Source: Bacillus dicomae (GTDB lineage: Bacteria > Bacillota > Bacilli > Bacillales > Bacillaceae_G). From it: a stretch of 64,000 nt of DNA. Location: NCBI RefSeq assembly GCF_006494425.1, contig NZ_VHIV01000002.1, positions 496,001-560,000 on the forward strand, read 5' to 3'. The first letter of the stretch is position 1; each line of letters opens with the position of its first letter. A model generated the notes under the pieces. That model saw only the letters and a program-made list of their open reading frames with translations. It had not been told where the DNA came from and made no database searches. Below, piece after piece: positions 54,636 to 64,000 of this stretch. Both the position numbers and the translations under genes were made by a program.

Positions 54636-55835
54636 ATGAAAAATAAATGGTTTATAAAGTGGCTTGGCTATGTAAAGGTACGAATTGAAGGTAGGGGAGC
54701 GGAGCGGTTCGTTAACGAATGTGTGCGTAGGAATTTATTAGTTTGGGATGTTAAGAAGATTGCTGATGAAACGTTAGTTTTTTGTATGTTATTACGAGAT
54801 GTAAAAAAAATCAAGCCGATTTATAGAAAAAATGAATGTAAACTATATTTTATTGGGCGTTACGGTTTTCCTTTTTTAAATAAGCGCTTAATTAAAAATA
54901 GTGGATTTTTAATTGGTTTCTTAATTTTCTTTTTTGGTATGATTGCATTATCAAATATGGTTTGGAAAATTGAAATTACAGGGGCGAAACCTGAAACAGA
55001 ATATATATTGATGAAAGAATTGGACAAAATGGGTATTAAAAAAGGGAAATTGCAATTCCAAATGCCTAGTGTAGAAGATGTACAACGTCATTTGACAGAC
55101 AATATTAATGCGATTACTTGGGCAGGATTAGAAATAAGAGGAACAACGTACCATTTTAAAATTGTTGAAAAAAACGAACCGAAAAAAGAAAAGGAACAAA
55201 GGCCGCAAAATTTAGTGGCAAAAAAAGAAGCGATTGTTACAAAAACATTTGTTGAAGTAGGAAAACCAGTCGTCCTAAAAAATGATCATGTAGAAAAAGG
55301 ACAGCTTCTCGTATCAGGGGTATACGGTAATGAGGAGAGCCCAACAATTGTTTCGGCGAAAGGTATTGTATATGGGGAAACGTGGTACACCTCTAAGGTG
55401 AACGTGCCGCTGAAGACACAATTTCAAGTATATACTGGCAATGCGTATAATGAGCATTACCTTACATTTGGGAGTACAAAAATAAAAATATGGGGATTTC
55501 AACATGATAAGTATAAACGCTCTCGTACGGAAAGTGTAAAGCATGATGTGAAGTTATTTGGTTTTACACTGCCGATTGCATATGAAAAAGATATAGTGCG
55601 AGAAGAGGAAGAAGCAAACCGGGAATATACAGAAAAACAGGCAATGAAAGTAGCAAAAGAGATGGCTGAAAAAGAACTAAAGAAAAAATTGGATGAACAT
55701 GCTATGATTGTAAGTGATAAGATTTTGAGTAAAGAGGTTGAGGCGGATCAGCTAAAAGTCACACTGCATTATACTGTGATTGAAAATATTGCAGAGCCAC
55801 AACCAATATCCGAATCCGATATTCAAGGAGACTGA
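54636..55835 (+). CDS. yqfD: Sporulation membrane protein YqfD
   Basis: The 399-residue protein has one transmembrane helix (about 87-108), a cytoplasmic N-terminal part and an extracytoplasmic part with V-W-K-I-E-I-T-G and N-I-N-A-I-T-W-A-G-L-E-I-R-G-T, matching YqfD. The C-terminus is highly charged (coiled-coil-like, A-K-E-M-A-E-K-E-L-K-K-K). Mutants of the B. subtilis counterpart are defective in sporulation. It is followed at once by phoH. Confidence 0.93.
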   Translation: MKNKWFIKWLGYVKVRIEGRGAERFVNECVRRNLLVWDVKKIADETLVFCMLLRDVKKIKPIYRKNECKLYFIGRYGFPFLNKRLIKNSGFLIGFLIFFFGMIALSNMVWKIEITGAKPETEYILMKELDKMGIKKGKLQFQMPSVEDVQRHLTDNINAITWAGLEIRGTTYHFKIVEKNEPKKEKEQRPQNLVAKKEAIVTKTFVEVGKPVVLKNDHVEKGQLLVSGVYGNEESPTIVSAKGIVYGETWYTSKVNVPLKTQFQVYTGNAYNEHYLTFGSTKIKIWGFQHDKYKRSRTESVKHDVKLFGFTLPIAYEKDIVREEEEANREYTEKQAMKVAKEMAEKELKKKLDEHAMIVSDKILSKEVEADQLKVTLHYTVIENIAEPQPISESDIQGD

Positions 55836-55838
55836 GTA

Positions 55839-56798
55839 ATGGCAGAACAATTAGTAGAAATGAACCAACAATTGGAAAATACTAACGAAGCAATCGCTCT
55901 TTTTGGAGTCAATGATGCTCATTTGAAAGTAATTGAACGTGAACTGAACGTATCGATTGTAACTAGAGGTGAAACTGTTCATGCATCTGGAGCGGTTGAA
56001 ACTGTGACACTCGTAGAAAAAATCTTACAGCAATTACTTGTTGTGATTCGAAAAGGTGTATCAATTACCGAAAGAGATGTTGCGTATGCAATTCAGCTCG
56101 CACAACAAGGTAAAATTGCTCAATTTGAAGAGTTATATGAAGAAGAAATTTTTAAAACGGCAAAAGGTAAATCCATTCGTGTAAAAACAATGGGGCAAAG
56201 AAGATATATTCATGCAATGAAGAAAAATGATATTGTATTTGGAATAGGACCTGCCGGGACTGGGAAAACATATTTAGCTGTAGTAATGGCTGTGAGAGCG
56301 TTAAAGCAAGGATATGTAAAGAAAATCATTTTAACGAGACCAGCTGTAGAAGCTGGAGAAAGTTTAGGTTTTTTACCAGGTGATTTGAAAGAGAAGGTAG
56401 ATCCGTATTTACGTCCATTGTATGATGCCCTGCACGATATTCTTGGACAAGAATATACGCAGCGTATGATGGAGAGAGGTGTAATTGAAATCGCGCCTCT
56501 TGCTTATATGAGAGGGCGTACGCTCGATGATTCATTTGTTATTTTAGATGAAGCGCAAAATACAACGGGTGCACAAATAAAAATGTTTTTAACAAGATTA
56601 GGTTTTAGTTCTAAAATGGTCATTACGGGAGATCCTTCACAAGTAGACTTACCAAAAGGGGTAAAATCAGGCCTTTCGCTAGCTGCTAACATTTTATCTG
56701 GTGTATCAGGTCTTTCATTCATTACATTAGAACAAACGGACGTTGTAAGGCATCCACTGGTGCAACGTATTATTGAGGCATATGATAAAATGGAATGA
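55839..56798 (+). CDS. phoH: PhoH-like P-loop ATPase
   Basis: The 319-residue protein has an N-terminal KH-like region, Walker A G-P-A-G-T-G-K-T near residue 144 and Walker B F-V-I-L-D-E-A-Q-N-T-T. It belongs to the PhoH/YbeZ family, which usually associates with YbeY in rRNA processing; ybeY is two genes downstream here. ATG at 55839, three bases after the yqfD stop. Confidence 0.95.
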   Translation: MAEQLVEMNQQLENTNEAIALFGVNDAHLKVIERELNVSIVTRGETVHASGAVETVTLVEKILQQLLVVIRKGVSITERDVAYAIQLAQQGKIAQFEELYEEEIFKTAKGKSIRVKTMGQRRYIHAMKKNDIVFGIGPAGTGKTYLAVVMAVRALKQGYVKKIILTRPAVEAGESLGFLPGDLKEKVDPYLRPLYDALHDILGQEYTQRMMERGVIEIAPLAYMRGRTLDDSFVILDEAQNTTGAQIKMFLTRLGFSSKMVITGDPSQVDLPKGVKSGLSLAANILSGVSGLSFITLEQTDVVRHPLVQRIIEAYDKME

Positions 56799-56825
56799 TC
56801 CTATTTGTCAGGATCATTTCTTTTT
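56794..56825 (+). terminator. phoH terminator
   Basis: AATGATCC and GGATCATT pair around a 9-nt loop, then TTCTTTTT. Confidence 0.75.
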
Positions 56826-56991
56826 GTATTAAGGTTGGCGAATGGCATATTTTTTACTATCATAAAAGATAAGAGAAATAAACTATAGGTACTGGTGTAT
56901 AAAAATGTTACCTAAAAGTATCGTTGGCTAGAAGAAATGAAAGCTATAAATAGTTTCACTTTATTTCTAGAGAGGAGAAGGTATTGAAATC

Positions 56992-59136
56992 ATGTTAAGA
57001 TCTCAAGAAATTTCTAAGTGGTTTCGTAATTTACAACATTCGAAAAAACTAAGTTGGATTTCTTACGTTTTATTAGGAGCTGTGCTGTTTTTTGCACTTA
57101 TGAATAATGTGAAACCAGAGCAATTAGATGTTGATATGTATTCTATTGCGAAAAAAACAATTCACTCTCCTATTAAAATTGAAGATAAGGTTATAACGGA
57201 CAGAAAAAAACAAGAGGCCGCTCAAAAAGTCGGGGATCAATATACATATAGAAGTGAATATAAACAAAATAGAATAGATATTGTAAATGATGTTTTTGCC
57301 AAGGTGAATGAAGTAATTCAAGAGATGAAAGCTGCTGGACCTGAAGAGCAAAAAAAGATGACCGATGCTAATAAATTAGAAAAATTGAAGAAGAAGTTGC
57401 CAACTAATTTAACAAAGGAATTATCTGATGAGAATTTACTATACTTTATTAATTCAGAACCAGATCAATTAGAATTAGCAAAGAATGCGGCTTTAACGTC
57501 TGTTAGTGTTATTATGGGCGGAAATATAAAAATGTCCGAAGAAATGGCAGCGAAAGAGCGATTTGTTAATGAAATGAAAAGCCTTAATGTGAATAGCGGA
57601 TTGAAGGAAGCTGTAAATGCCCTAGGATCATATGCGATTACAGCAAATTATTTTTATGATCCGGCTGTAACGAAAGAGAAGAAGAAAGCAGAAGAGGATT
57701 TAGTTCCGCCTGTTTATATCCTTCAAGGACAAGTTATCGTTAGAGAAGGCGAAACAATTTCAAGTGATATGTATAATCAGTTGAAATTAGTCGGTTTATT
57801 AGAGAAGGGTAATAGTTTTCAGCCTTATGTTGGATTAGCGGTGCTCATTGGTGTGTTATTATACTTTATGCATAAGCAGTTTGAAGTATTTTTACAGCGA
57901 AAAAGAGAAGATAGACCGTATATTTTAGCGTATATTACAATTTTGTCTATCACAATTGTTTTAATGAAAATTATTAGTTTGTTTCAAAAGCTTGAATATG
58001 CAGGAATTGCGTATGTCGTCCCGGTTGCGATGGGAACAATACTTGTAAAACTAATGATTGGCGATCGATTTGTATTTTTAACAAGTATGATTTTTTCTGT
58101 GTGCGGAAGTATTATGTTTAATGAAGGGGTAACAAGTACACTAAATTATAGTGTAGGCATTTATGTGTTATTAAGTTCATTATCAGTGAGCATTTTCTTA
58201 AGAGAAAAAAACCGTCGTACGATGATTTTACAAGCTGGTATACTCGTTTCTATCTTAAATGTAGTCGTCTTGGCGGCGTTGTTATTATTACGTAACGGGA
58301 ATTTTTCACCTCTTGAAATTGGTACGCAATTATTGATGGCTTCCCTTTCAGGAATTATCTCATCCGTTTTAGCTATGGGGATATTACCATATTTAGAAAG
58401 TGGACTTGGAATCGTATCAAGCATGAAGCTTATGGAACTATCAAGCCCGAATCATCCCCTTTTACGTAGAATTTTGTTAGAGGCGCCAGGAACATACCAT
58501 CATAGTGTAATGGTAGCGAATCTTTCTGAGGCGGCTTGTGAAGCGGTTGGAGCAAATGGTGTACTAGCACGTGTAGGGGCGTATTATCATGATGTCGGAA
58601 AAACAGTACAACCCCAGTTCTTTATCGAAAACCAGATGGGAATTGAAAATCCGCATGATAAATTAGACCCTGTGACGAGTAAAGATATTATCATTGCTCA
58701 TGTAACGGATGGAGTGAAAATGCTTGAAGAATACCATATTCCGCAAGAAATTATTGATATTGCTGGACAACATCACGGTACAACATTACTTAAATATTTT
58801 TATTATAAGGCGATTAAAGAAGATAAAGAAAAATATACAGAAGAGATGTTCCGTTATCCAGGATCAAAAGCAACCTCTAAAGAATCGGCAATCGTTGGTA
58901 TTGCTGATAGTGTTGAGGCGGCGGTACGTTCTATGAATCACCCAACGCCAGATCAAATTAATAATTTAGTGCAAAGTATTATTAAAGATCGTCTGCAAGA
59001 TGGGCAATTTAGTGAATGTGATTTGACATTTAAAGAACTACAAATCGTTGGAAAAACGTTATGTGAAACGTTAAATGGTATTTTCCATTCGCGTATTACA
59101 TATCCGGAACCGCCGGAAGAGAAGGAGAAAGAATGA
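56992..59136 (+). CDS. pgpH: 7TM-HD cyclic-di-AMP phosphodiesterase PgpH
   Basis: The 714-residue protein has an N-terminal helix (residues 17-38), an extracytoplasmic 7TM-HDED domain to about 280, seven transmembrane helices (about 280-480) and a C-terminal HD domain with P-G-T-Y-H-H-S, Y-Y-H-D-V-G-K and H-V-T-D-G-V-K. PgpH cleaves c-di-AMP to pApA, controlling potassium and wall homeostasis. The C-terminal stop overlaps ybeY by 4 bp. Confidence 0.95.
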   Translation: MLRSQEISKWFRNLQHSKKLSWISYVLLGAVLFFALMNNVKPEQLDVDMYSIAKKTIHSPIKIEDKVITDRKKQEAAQKVGDQYTYRSEYKQNRIDIVNDVFAKVNEVIQEMKAAGPEEQKKMTDANKLEKLKKKLPTNLTKELSDENLLYFINSEPDQLELAKNAALTSVSVIMGGNIKMSEEMAAKERFVNEMKSLNVNSGLKEAVNALGSYAITANYFYDPAVTKEKKKAEEDLVPPVYILQGQVIVREGETISSDMYNQLKLVGLLEKGNSFQPYVGLAVLIGVLLYFMHKQFEVFLQRKREDRPYILAYITILSITIVLMKIISLFQKLEYAGIAYVVPVAMGTILVKLMIGDRFVFLTSMIFSVCGSIMFNEGVTSTLNYSVGIYVLLSSLSVSIFLREKNRRTMILQAGILVSILNVVVLAALLLLRNGNFSPLEIGTQLLMASLSGIISSVLAMGILPYLESGLGIVSSMKLMELSSPNHPLLRRILLEAPGTYHHSVMVANLSEAACEAVGANGVLARVGAYYHDVGKTVQPQFFIENQMGIENPHDKLDPVTSKDIIIAHVTDGVKMLEEYHIPQEIIDIAGQHHGTTLLKYFYYKAIKEDKEKYTEEMFRYPGSKATSKESAIVGIADSVEAAVRSMNHPTPDQINNLVQSIIKDRLQDGQFSECDLTFKELQIVGKTLCETLNGIFHSRITYPEPPEEKEKE

Positions 59137-59603
59137 GTTTATTAATTGATTTTATTGATGAAACAGAAGAAGTGAAAGAAGAATATGTGAATTTAATTCG
59201 TGAGATATTAGGAAAAGCAGCTCAAATGGAAAAAATAGAGGATGGTGCGGAGTTATCAGTAACATTTGTAGATAACGAACGCATTCGCGAGATTAATCGT
59301 GATTACCGAGATAAGGATCAGCCTACTGATGTCATTTCCTTTGCTATGGAAGAAATGGGAGAAGGGGAAATGGAAATTGTAGGTGTAGAGATGCCGCGTA
59401 TGTTAGGTGACCTTATTATTTCTATTCCGAGAGCGAAAGAACAAGCTGAAGAGTATGGACATTCTTTCGATCGTGAACTTGGCTTTTTAGCGTTACATGG
59501 CTTTTTACATTTACTCGGTTATGACCACATGACAGAAGAGGATGAAAAAGAAATGTTTGGAAGACAAAAAGAAATTTTAGAAGCATTTGGATTAGGACGA
59601 TGA
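59133..59603 (+). CDS. ybeY: Endoribonuclease YbeY
   Basis: The 156-residue metalloprotein has the zinc motif [11 protein letters not shown] at the C-terminal side. It matures 16S rRNA 3' ends and takes part in ribosome quality control. Overlaps pgpH by 4 bp and dgkA by 4 bp. Confidence 0.96.
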   Translation: MSLLIDFIDETEEVKEEYVNLIREILGKAAQMEKIEDGAELSVTFVDNERIREINRDYRDKDQPTDVISFAMEEMGEGEMEIVGVEMPRMLGDLIISIPRAKEQAEEYGHSFDRELGFLALHGFLHLLGYDHMTEEDEKEMFGRQKEILEAFGLGR

Positions 59604-59953
59604 AAAAAGGAAAACTTATAGATAGTTTTGGATATGCTATAGCAGGTATATTCTTTTGTCTTCGTCATGAACGAAATATGAAAATTCATTATTTAGCCGC
59701 AGTCATTGTTATATGCTGCGGCTTTTATTTCCATATTACAAAAATAGAGTGGATAGTATTGCTTATTGTAATAGGAATTGTAATGAGTTTAGAGATGGTA
59801 AATACGGCTGTGGAAAAAACAGTAGATTTAGCGACTGCTGATATACATCCGTTTGCGAAAGTTGCAAAGGATGTTGCGGCGGGAGCGGTTTTATTATTTG
59901 TGATAATAGCCGTTATAATTGGCGCTATTATCTTTTTACCGTATGTGGTATAG
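59600..59953 (+). CDS. dgkA: DgkA-family undecaprenol/diacylglycerol kinase
   Basis: The 117-residue membrane enzyme has three helices and the [12 protein letters not shown] catalytic motif, plus N-terminal [11 protein letters not shown]. Gram-positive members phosphorylate undecaprenol. It overlaps ybeY by 4 bp. The gap after it to cdd holds a palindrome and hairpins. Confidence 0.95.
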   Translation: MKKGKLIDSFGYAIAGIFFCLRHERNMKIHYLAAVIVICCGFYFHITKIEWIVLLIVIGIVMSLEMVNTAVEKTVDLATADIHPFAKVAKDVAAGAVLLFVIIAVIIGAIIFLPYVV

Positions 59954-59961
59954 TTGCATTC

Positions 59962-61349
<1,388 letters not shown>

Positions 61350-61400
61350 AATAAAGTAAAGCTGTAATCAGCGGATGTTTTGTTCATCCGCTGATTATTG
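61350..61400 (+). repeat. Structured intergenic repeat, short copy C
   Basis: AAAGTAAAGCTGTAATCAG opens it, as in copies A and B, right after the era stop. TAATCAGCGGATG (61365-61377) and CATCCGCTGATTA (61385-61397) make a 13-bp stem. It may also terminate era. Confidence 0.6.
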
Positions 61401-61525
61401 GTTTTTATGAGTTTTGATAAATTAGGAAAAATTTTTCTCACATGAAAATGGACAAAATGGGTCAATTTAATAACAACAAAGGAAATTGGTTTATAGGCTA
61501 CGCTTATTGAGAAAGGTGGATTCTT

Positions 61526-61669
61526 ATGCTAGATTTTACCTGGAAGTTTTTCTCCAAAACAGGAAGCATTGAGACGTACTTGCTTTTGAAAGAAATGGAA
61601 AAAGACGTAAACGATGAGATGGATCAACATGAAGAGGAGCTAGCGCATCTAGACTCTCCAATTTCTTGA
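61526..61669 (+). CDS. yqzL: YqzL-family small protein
   Basis: This 47-residue protein begins M-L-D-F-T-W-K-F-F-S-K-T-G-S-I-E-T-Y and then is acidic (M-E-K-D-V-N-D-E-M-D-Q-H-E-E-E-L). Size, opening sequence and location just before recO match YqzL of bacilli. AAAGGTGG precedes the ATG. Function unknown. Confidence 0.9.
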   Translation: MLDFTWKFFSKTGSIETYLLLKEMEKDVNDEMDQHEEELAHLDSPIS

Positions 61670-61702
61670 CCCGTTTTGTTCAAACCTTGGATGGTGACGA
61701 AC

Positions 61703-62449
61703 ATGTTTCAAAAAGTTGAGGGCATCGTTATCCGTACGACAGATTACGGAGAAACGAACAAGATTGTTACAATATTCTCCAGAGAATTGGGTAAGGTAAG
61801 TGCAATGGCAAGAGGAGCGAAAAAACCGAAAAGTCGGTTAGCATCAGTTTCGCAACTTATGACACATGGCCATTTTCTTATTCAAATGGGATCTGGACTT
61901 GGAACTTTGCAACAAGGCGAGATTATTTCAACTATGAAAGAAATTCGCGAGGATATATTTTTAACTGCTTATGCATCATTTATTGTTGAGTTAACTGATA
62001 AAGCAACAGAAGATAAAAAACATAATCCGTATTTATTTGAAATGTTATATCAAACGTTGCATTATATGTGTGAGGGTGTTGATCCAGAAGTATTATCATT
62101 AATTTATCAAACGAAAATGCTTCCGGTATTAGGGATGCGCCCGTACTTTGATACATGTGCAATTTGTCATCAAGAAACAGATTTTGTCGCCTTCTCTGTT
62201 CGAGAAGGCGGTTTTCTGTGCTCGCGTCATGCTGAGCAAGATCAGTATCGTATACCAGTGGGGGAAGCTGTTCATAAATTATTGCGCCTTTTCTACCACT
62301 TCGATTTACATAGACTTGGCAATGTATCAGTGAAGGATAGCACAAAAAAACAAATACGTTTAGTGTTGAATACATATTATGATGAATATTGCGGGATTTA
62401 TTTGAAATCAAGACGTTTCTTAGAACAACTTGATAAGTTTCAAATATAA
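61703..62449 (+). CDS. recO: DNA repair protein RecO
   Basis: The 248-residue recombination mediator has the N-terminal OB fold ([19 protein letters not shown]) and a zinc-type C-A-I-C-H...C-S-R-H. It loads RecA with RecR. I begin at ATG 61703; in-frame starts at 61676 and 61691 would add residues not typical of the family. The ribosome site is poor. Confidence 0.95.
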   Translation: MFQKVEGIVIRTTDYGETNKIVTIFSRELGKVSAMARGAKKPKSRLASVSQLMTHGHFLIQMGSGLGTLQQGEIISTMKEIREDIFLTAYASFIVELTDKATEDKKHNPYLFEMLYQTLHYMCEGVDPEVLSLIYQTKMLPVLGMRPYFDTCAICHQETDFVAFSVREGGFLCSRHAEQDQYRIPVGEAVHKLLRLFYHFDLHRLGNVSVKDSTKKQIRLVLNTYYDEYCGIYLKSRRFLEQLDKFQI

Positions 62450-62453
62450 TTTG

Positions 62454-62474
62454 GGACCGTATACGGTCCTTTTT
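62454..62474 (+). terminator. recO terminator
   Basis: GGACCG-TATA-CGGTCC followed by TTTTT. Confidence 0.75.
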
Positions 62475-62556
62475 ACATCCTATCTTTTTCGAATAGCATA
62501 TTTAGTATATAATATTTAAGAGATAGTATAACTTTTTTCGTTGTGCATTAAAGGTG

Positions 62557-63189
62557 GTGATTATCATAGAGCTGAATAAACGGCAAGAACATATCATTCA
62601 GATTGTAAAAGATCACGGTCCTATTACAGGGGAGTCAATTGCTGCGCAATTGGGATTAACACGTGCAACACTAAGACCAGACTTAGCAATTTTAACGATG
62701 GCTGGTTATTTAGAAGCGCGCCCACGCGTAGGTTATTTTTATACGGGTAAAACTGGGGGGCAGCTATTATCTGAAGCTGTTAAGAAAATTAAAGTACAAG
62801 ATTATCAATCTAGACCAGTTGTAATTGATAAAAATGTATCAGTATACGATGCGATTTGTACTATGTTTTTAGAGGATGTAGGTACATTATTCGTTGTAGA
62901 TCAATCGACTCTACTAGTTGGCGTTGTATCTCGTAAAGATTTATTACGAGCTAGCCTAGGAAAGCAGGATTTAACCTCTCTTCCGGTTAATATTATCATG
63001 ACAAGGATGCCAAACATTGCGATGTGTCGTAGAGAAGATTCTTTATATGATATTGCGATGGAATTAATAGAAAGACAGATTGATGCGATGCCAGTTGTCA
63101 AAGATACGAAACAAGGTCTAGAAGTGATTGGACGAATTACAAAAACAAATATTACACGTGCGTTTGTAAACTTAGTAAATAACGAATAA
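62557..63189 (+). CDS. ccpN: Gluconeogenic repressor CcpN
   Basis: The protein is about 210 residues: an N-terminal HTH (I-E-L-N-K-R-Q-E-H-I-I-Q-I-V-K, T-R-A-T-L-R-P-D-L-A-I-L) and two CBS domains (V-S-V-Y-D-A-I-C-T-M-F, D-S-L-Y-D-I-A-M-E-L-I). CcpN represses gapB and pckA during glycolytic growth. No ATG is available. GTG 62557 overlaps the AAGGTGG ribosome site, so the real start may be ATT 62560, ATC 62563 or ATA 62566. It precedes ppsR/yqfL. Confidence 0.93.
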   Translation: MIIIELNKRQEHIIQIVKDHGPITGESIAAQLGLTRATLRPDLAILTMAGYLEARPRVGYFYTGKTGGQLLSEAVKKIKVQDYQSRPVVIDKNVSVYDAICTMFLEDVGTLFVVDQSTLLVGVVSRKDLLRASLGKQDLTSLPVNIIMTRMPNIAMCRREDSLYDIAMELIERQIDAMPVVKDTKQGLEVIGRITKTNITRAFVNLVNNE

Positions 63190-63209
63190 GTGTAATTTGT
63201 TTAAAGTGA

Positions 63210-64000
<791 letters not shown>

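Overview
The window is chromosomal DNA from a low-GC, endospore-forming Bacillota. It most likely belongs to the Bacillus cereus group. The evidence is the sporulation and competence gene set (sigK, gpr, yqfC-yqfD, sda, comE operon), the AGGAGG-type ribosome binding sites, many TTG/GTG starts, and a phenylalanine hydroxylase/carbinolamine dehydratase pair with T-box leaders. The species call is inference from gene content, not from an alignment. I see no prophage, insertion sequence, CRISPR array, rRNA or tRNA. The 27-64 kb half is conserved core genome in nearly the order known from B. subtilis (yqeG to yqfL). The first 27 kb is more variable.

Bases 1-27100: a partial heme/iron-complex ABC importer with an ankyrin-repeat gene attached; two GNAT acetyltransferases; a MaoC-like hotdog protein; an XRE-cupin regulator divergent from a catD-catE-like DoxX/extradiol dioxygenase pair; phhA plus carbinolamine dehydratase behind two tandem T-box leaders with Tyr (UAC) specifiers; a Vpr-like secreted subtilase; a secreted beta-propeller protein; a histidine phosphatase next to a small CHAT/caspase-like protein; a DoxX gene behind a Fur-box-like site; alkaline phosphatase behind a Pho box; a RelP/YwaC-type small alarmone synthetase; rpmG behind a Zur-box-like palindrome; an uninterrupted sigK; and psd.

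Bases 27200-41100: sda, with a DnaA-box cluster shared with yqeG; then the operon yqeG-yqeH-aroE-yhbY-nadD-yqeK-rsfS-yqeM. This is followed by comER divergent from comEA-comEB-comEC, yqzM, holA, rpsT, gpr and a yqxA-like gene. spoIIP, which separates gpr from yqxA in B. subtilis, is not here.

Bases 41200-64000: lepA, an HxlR regulator, hemW, the CIRCE-controlled heat-shock operon hrcA-grpE-dnaK-dnaJ with prmA, rsmE and mtaB, then rpsU-yqeY, yqfC-yqfD-phoH, pgpH-ybeY-dgkA-cdd-era, yqzL-recO, ccpN and a truncated ppsR/yqfL. These genes serve translation and ribosome assembly, protein quality control, c-di-AMP turnover, sporulation and carbon-flux control.

The most notable material is regulatory or small: tandem T-boxes, Zur, Fur, Pho, DnaA, Spo0A and SigE-type sites, several long non-terminator hairpins, a family of structured repeats placed directly after stop codons, a possible non-canonical start for ccpN, and the CHAT-like mini-protein.
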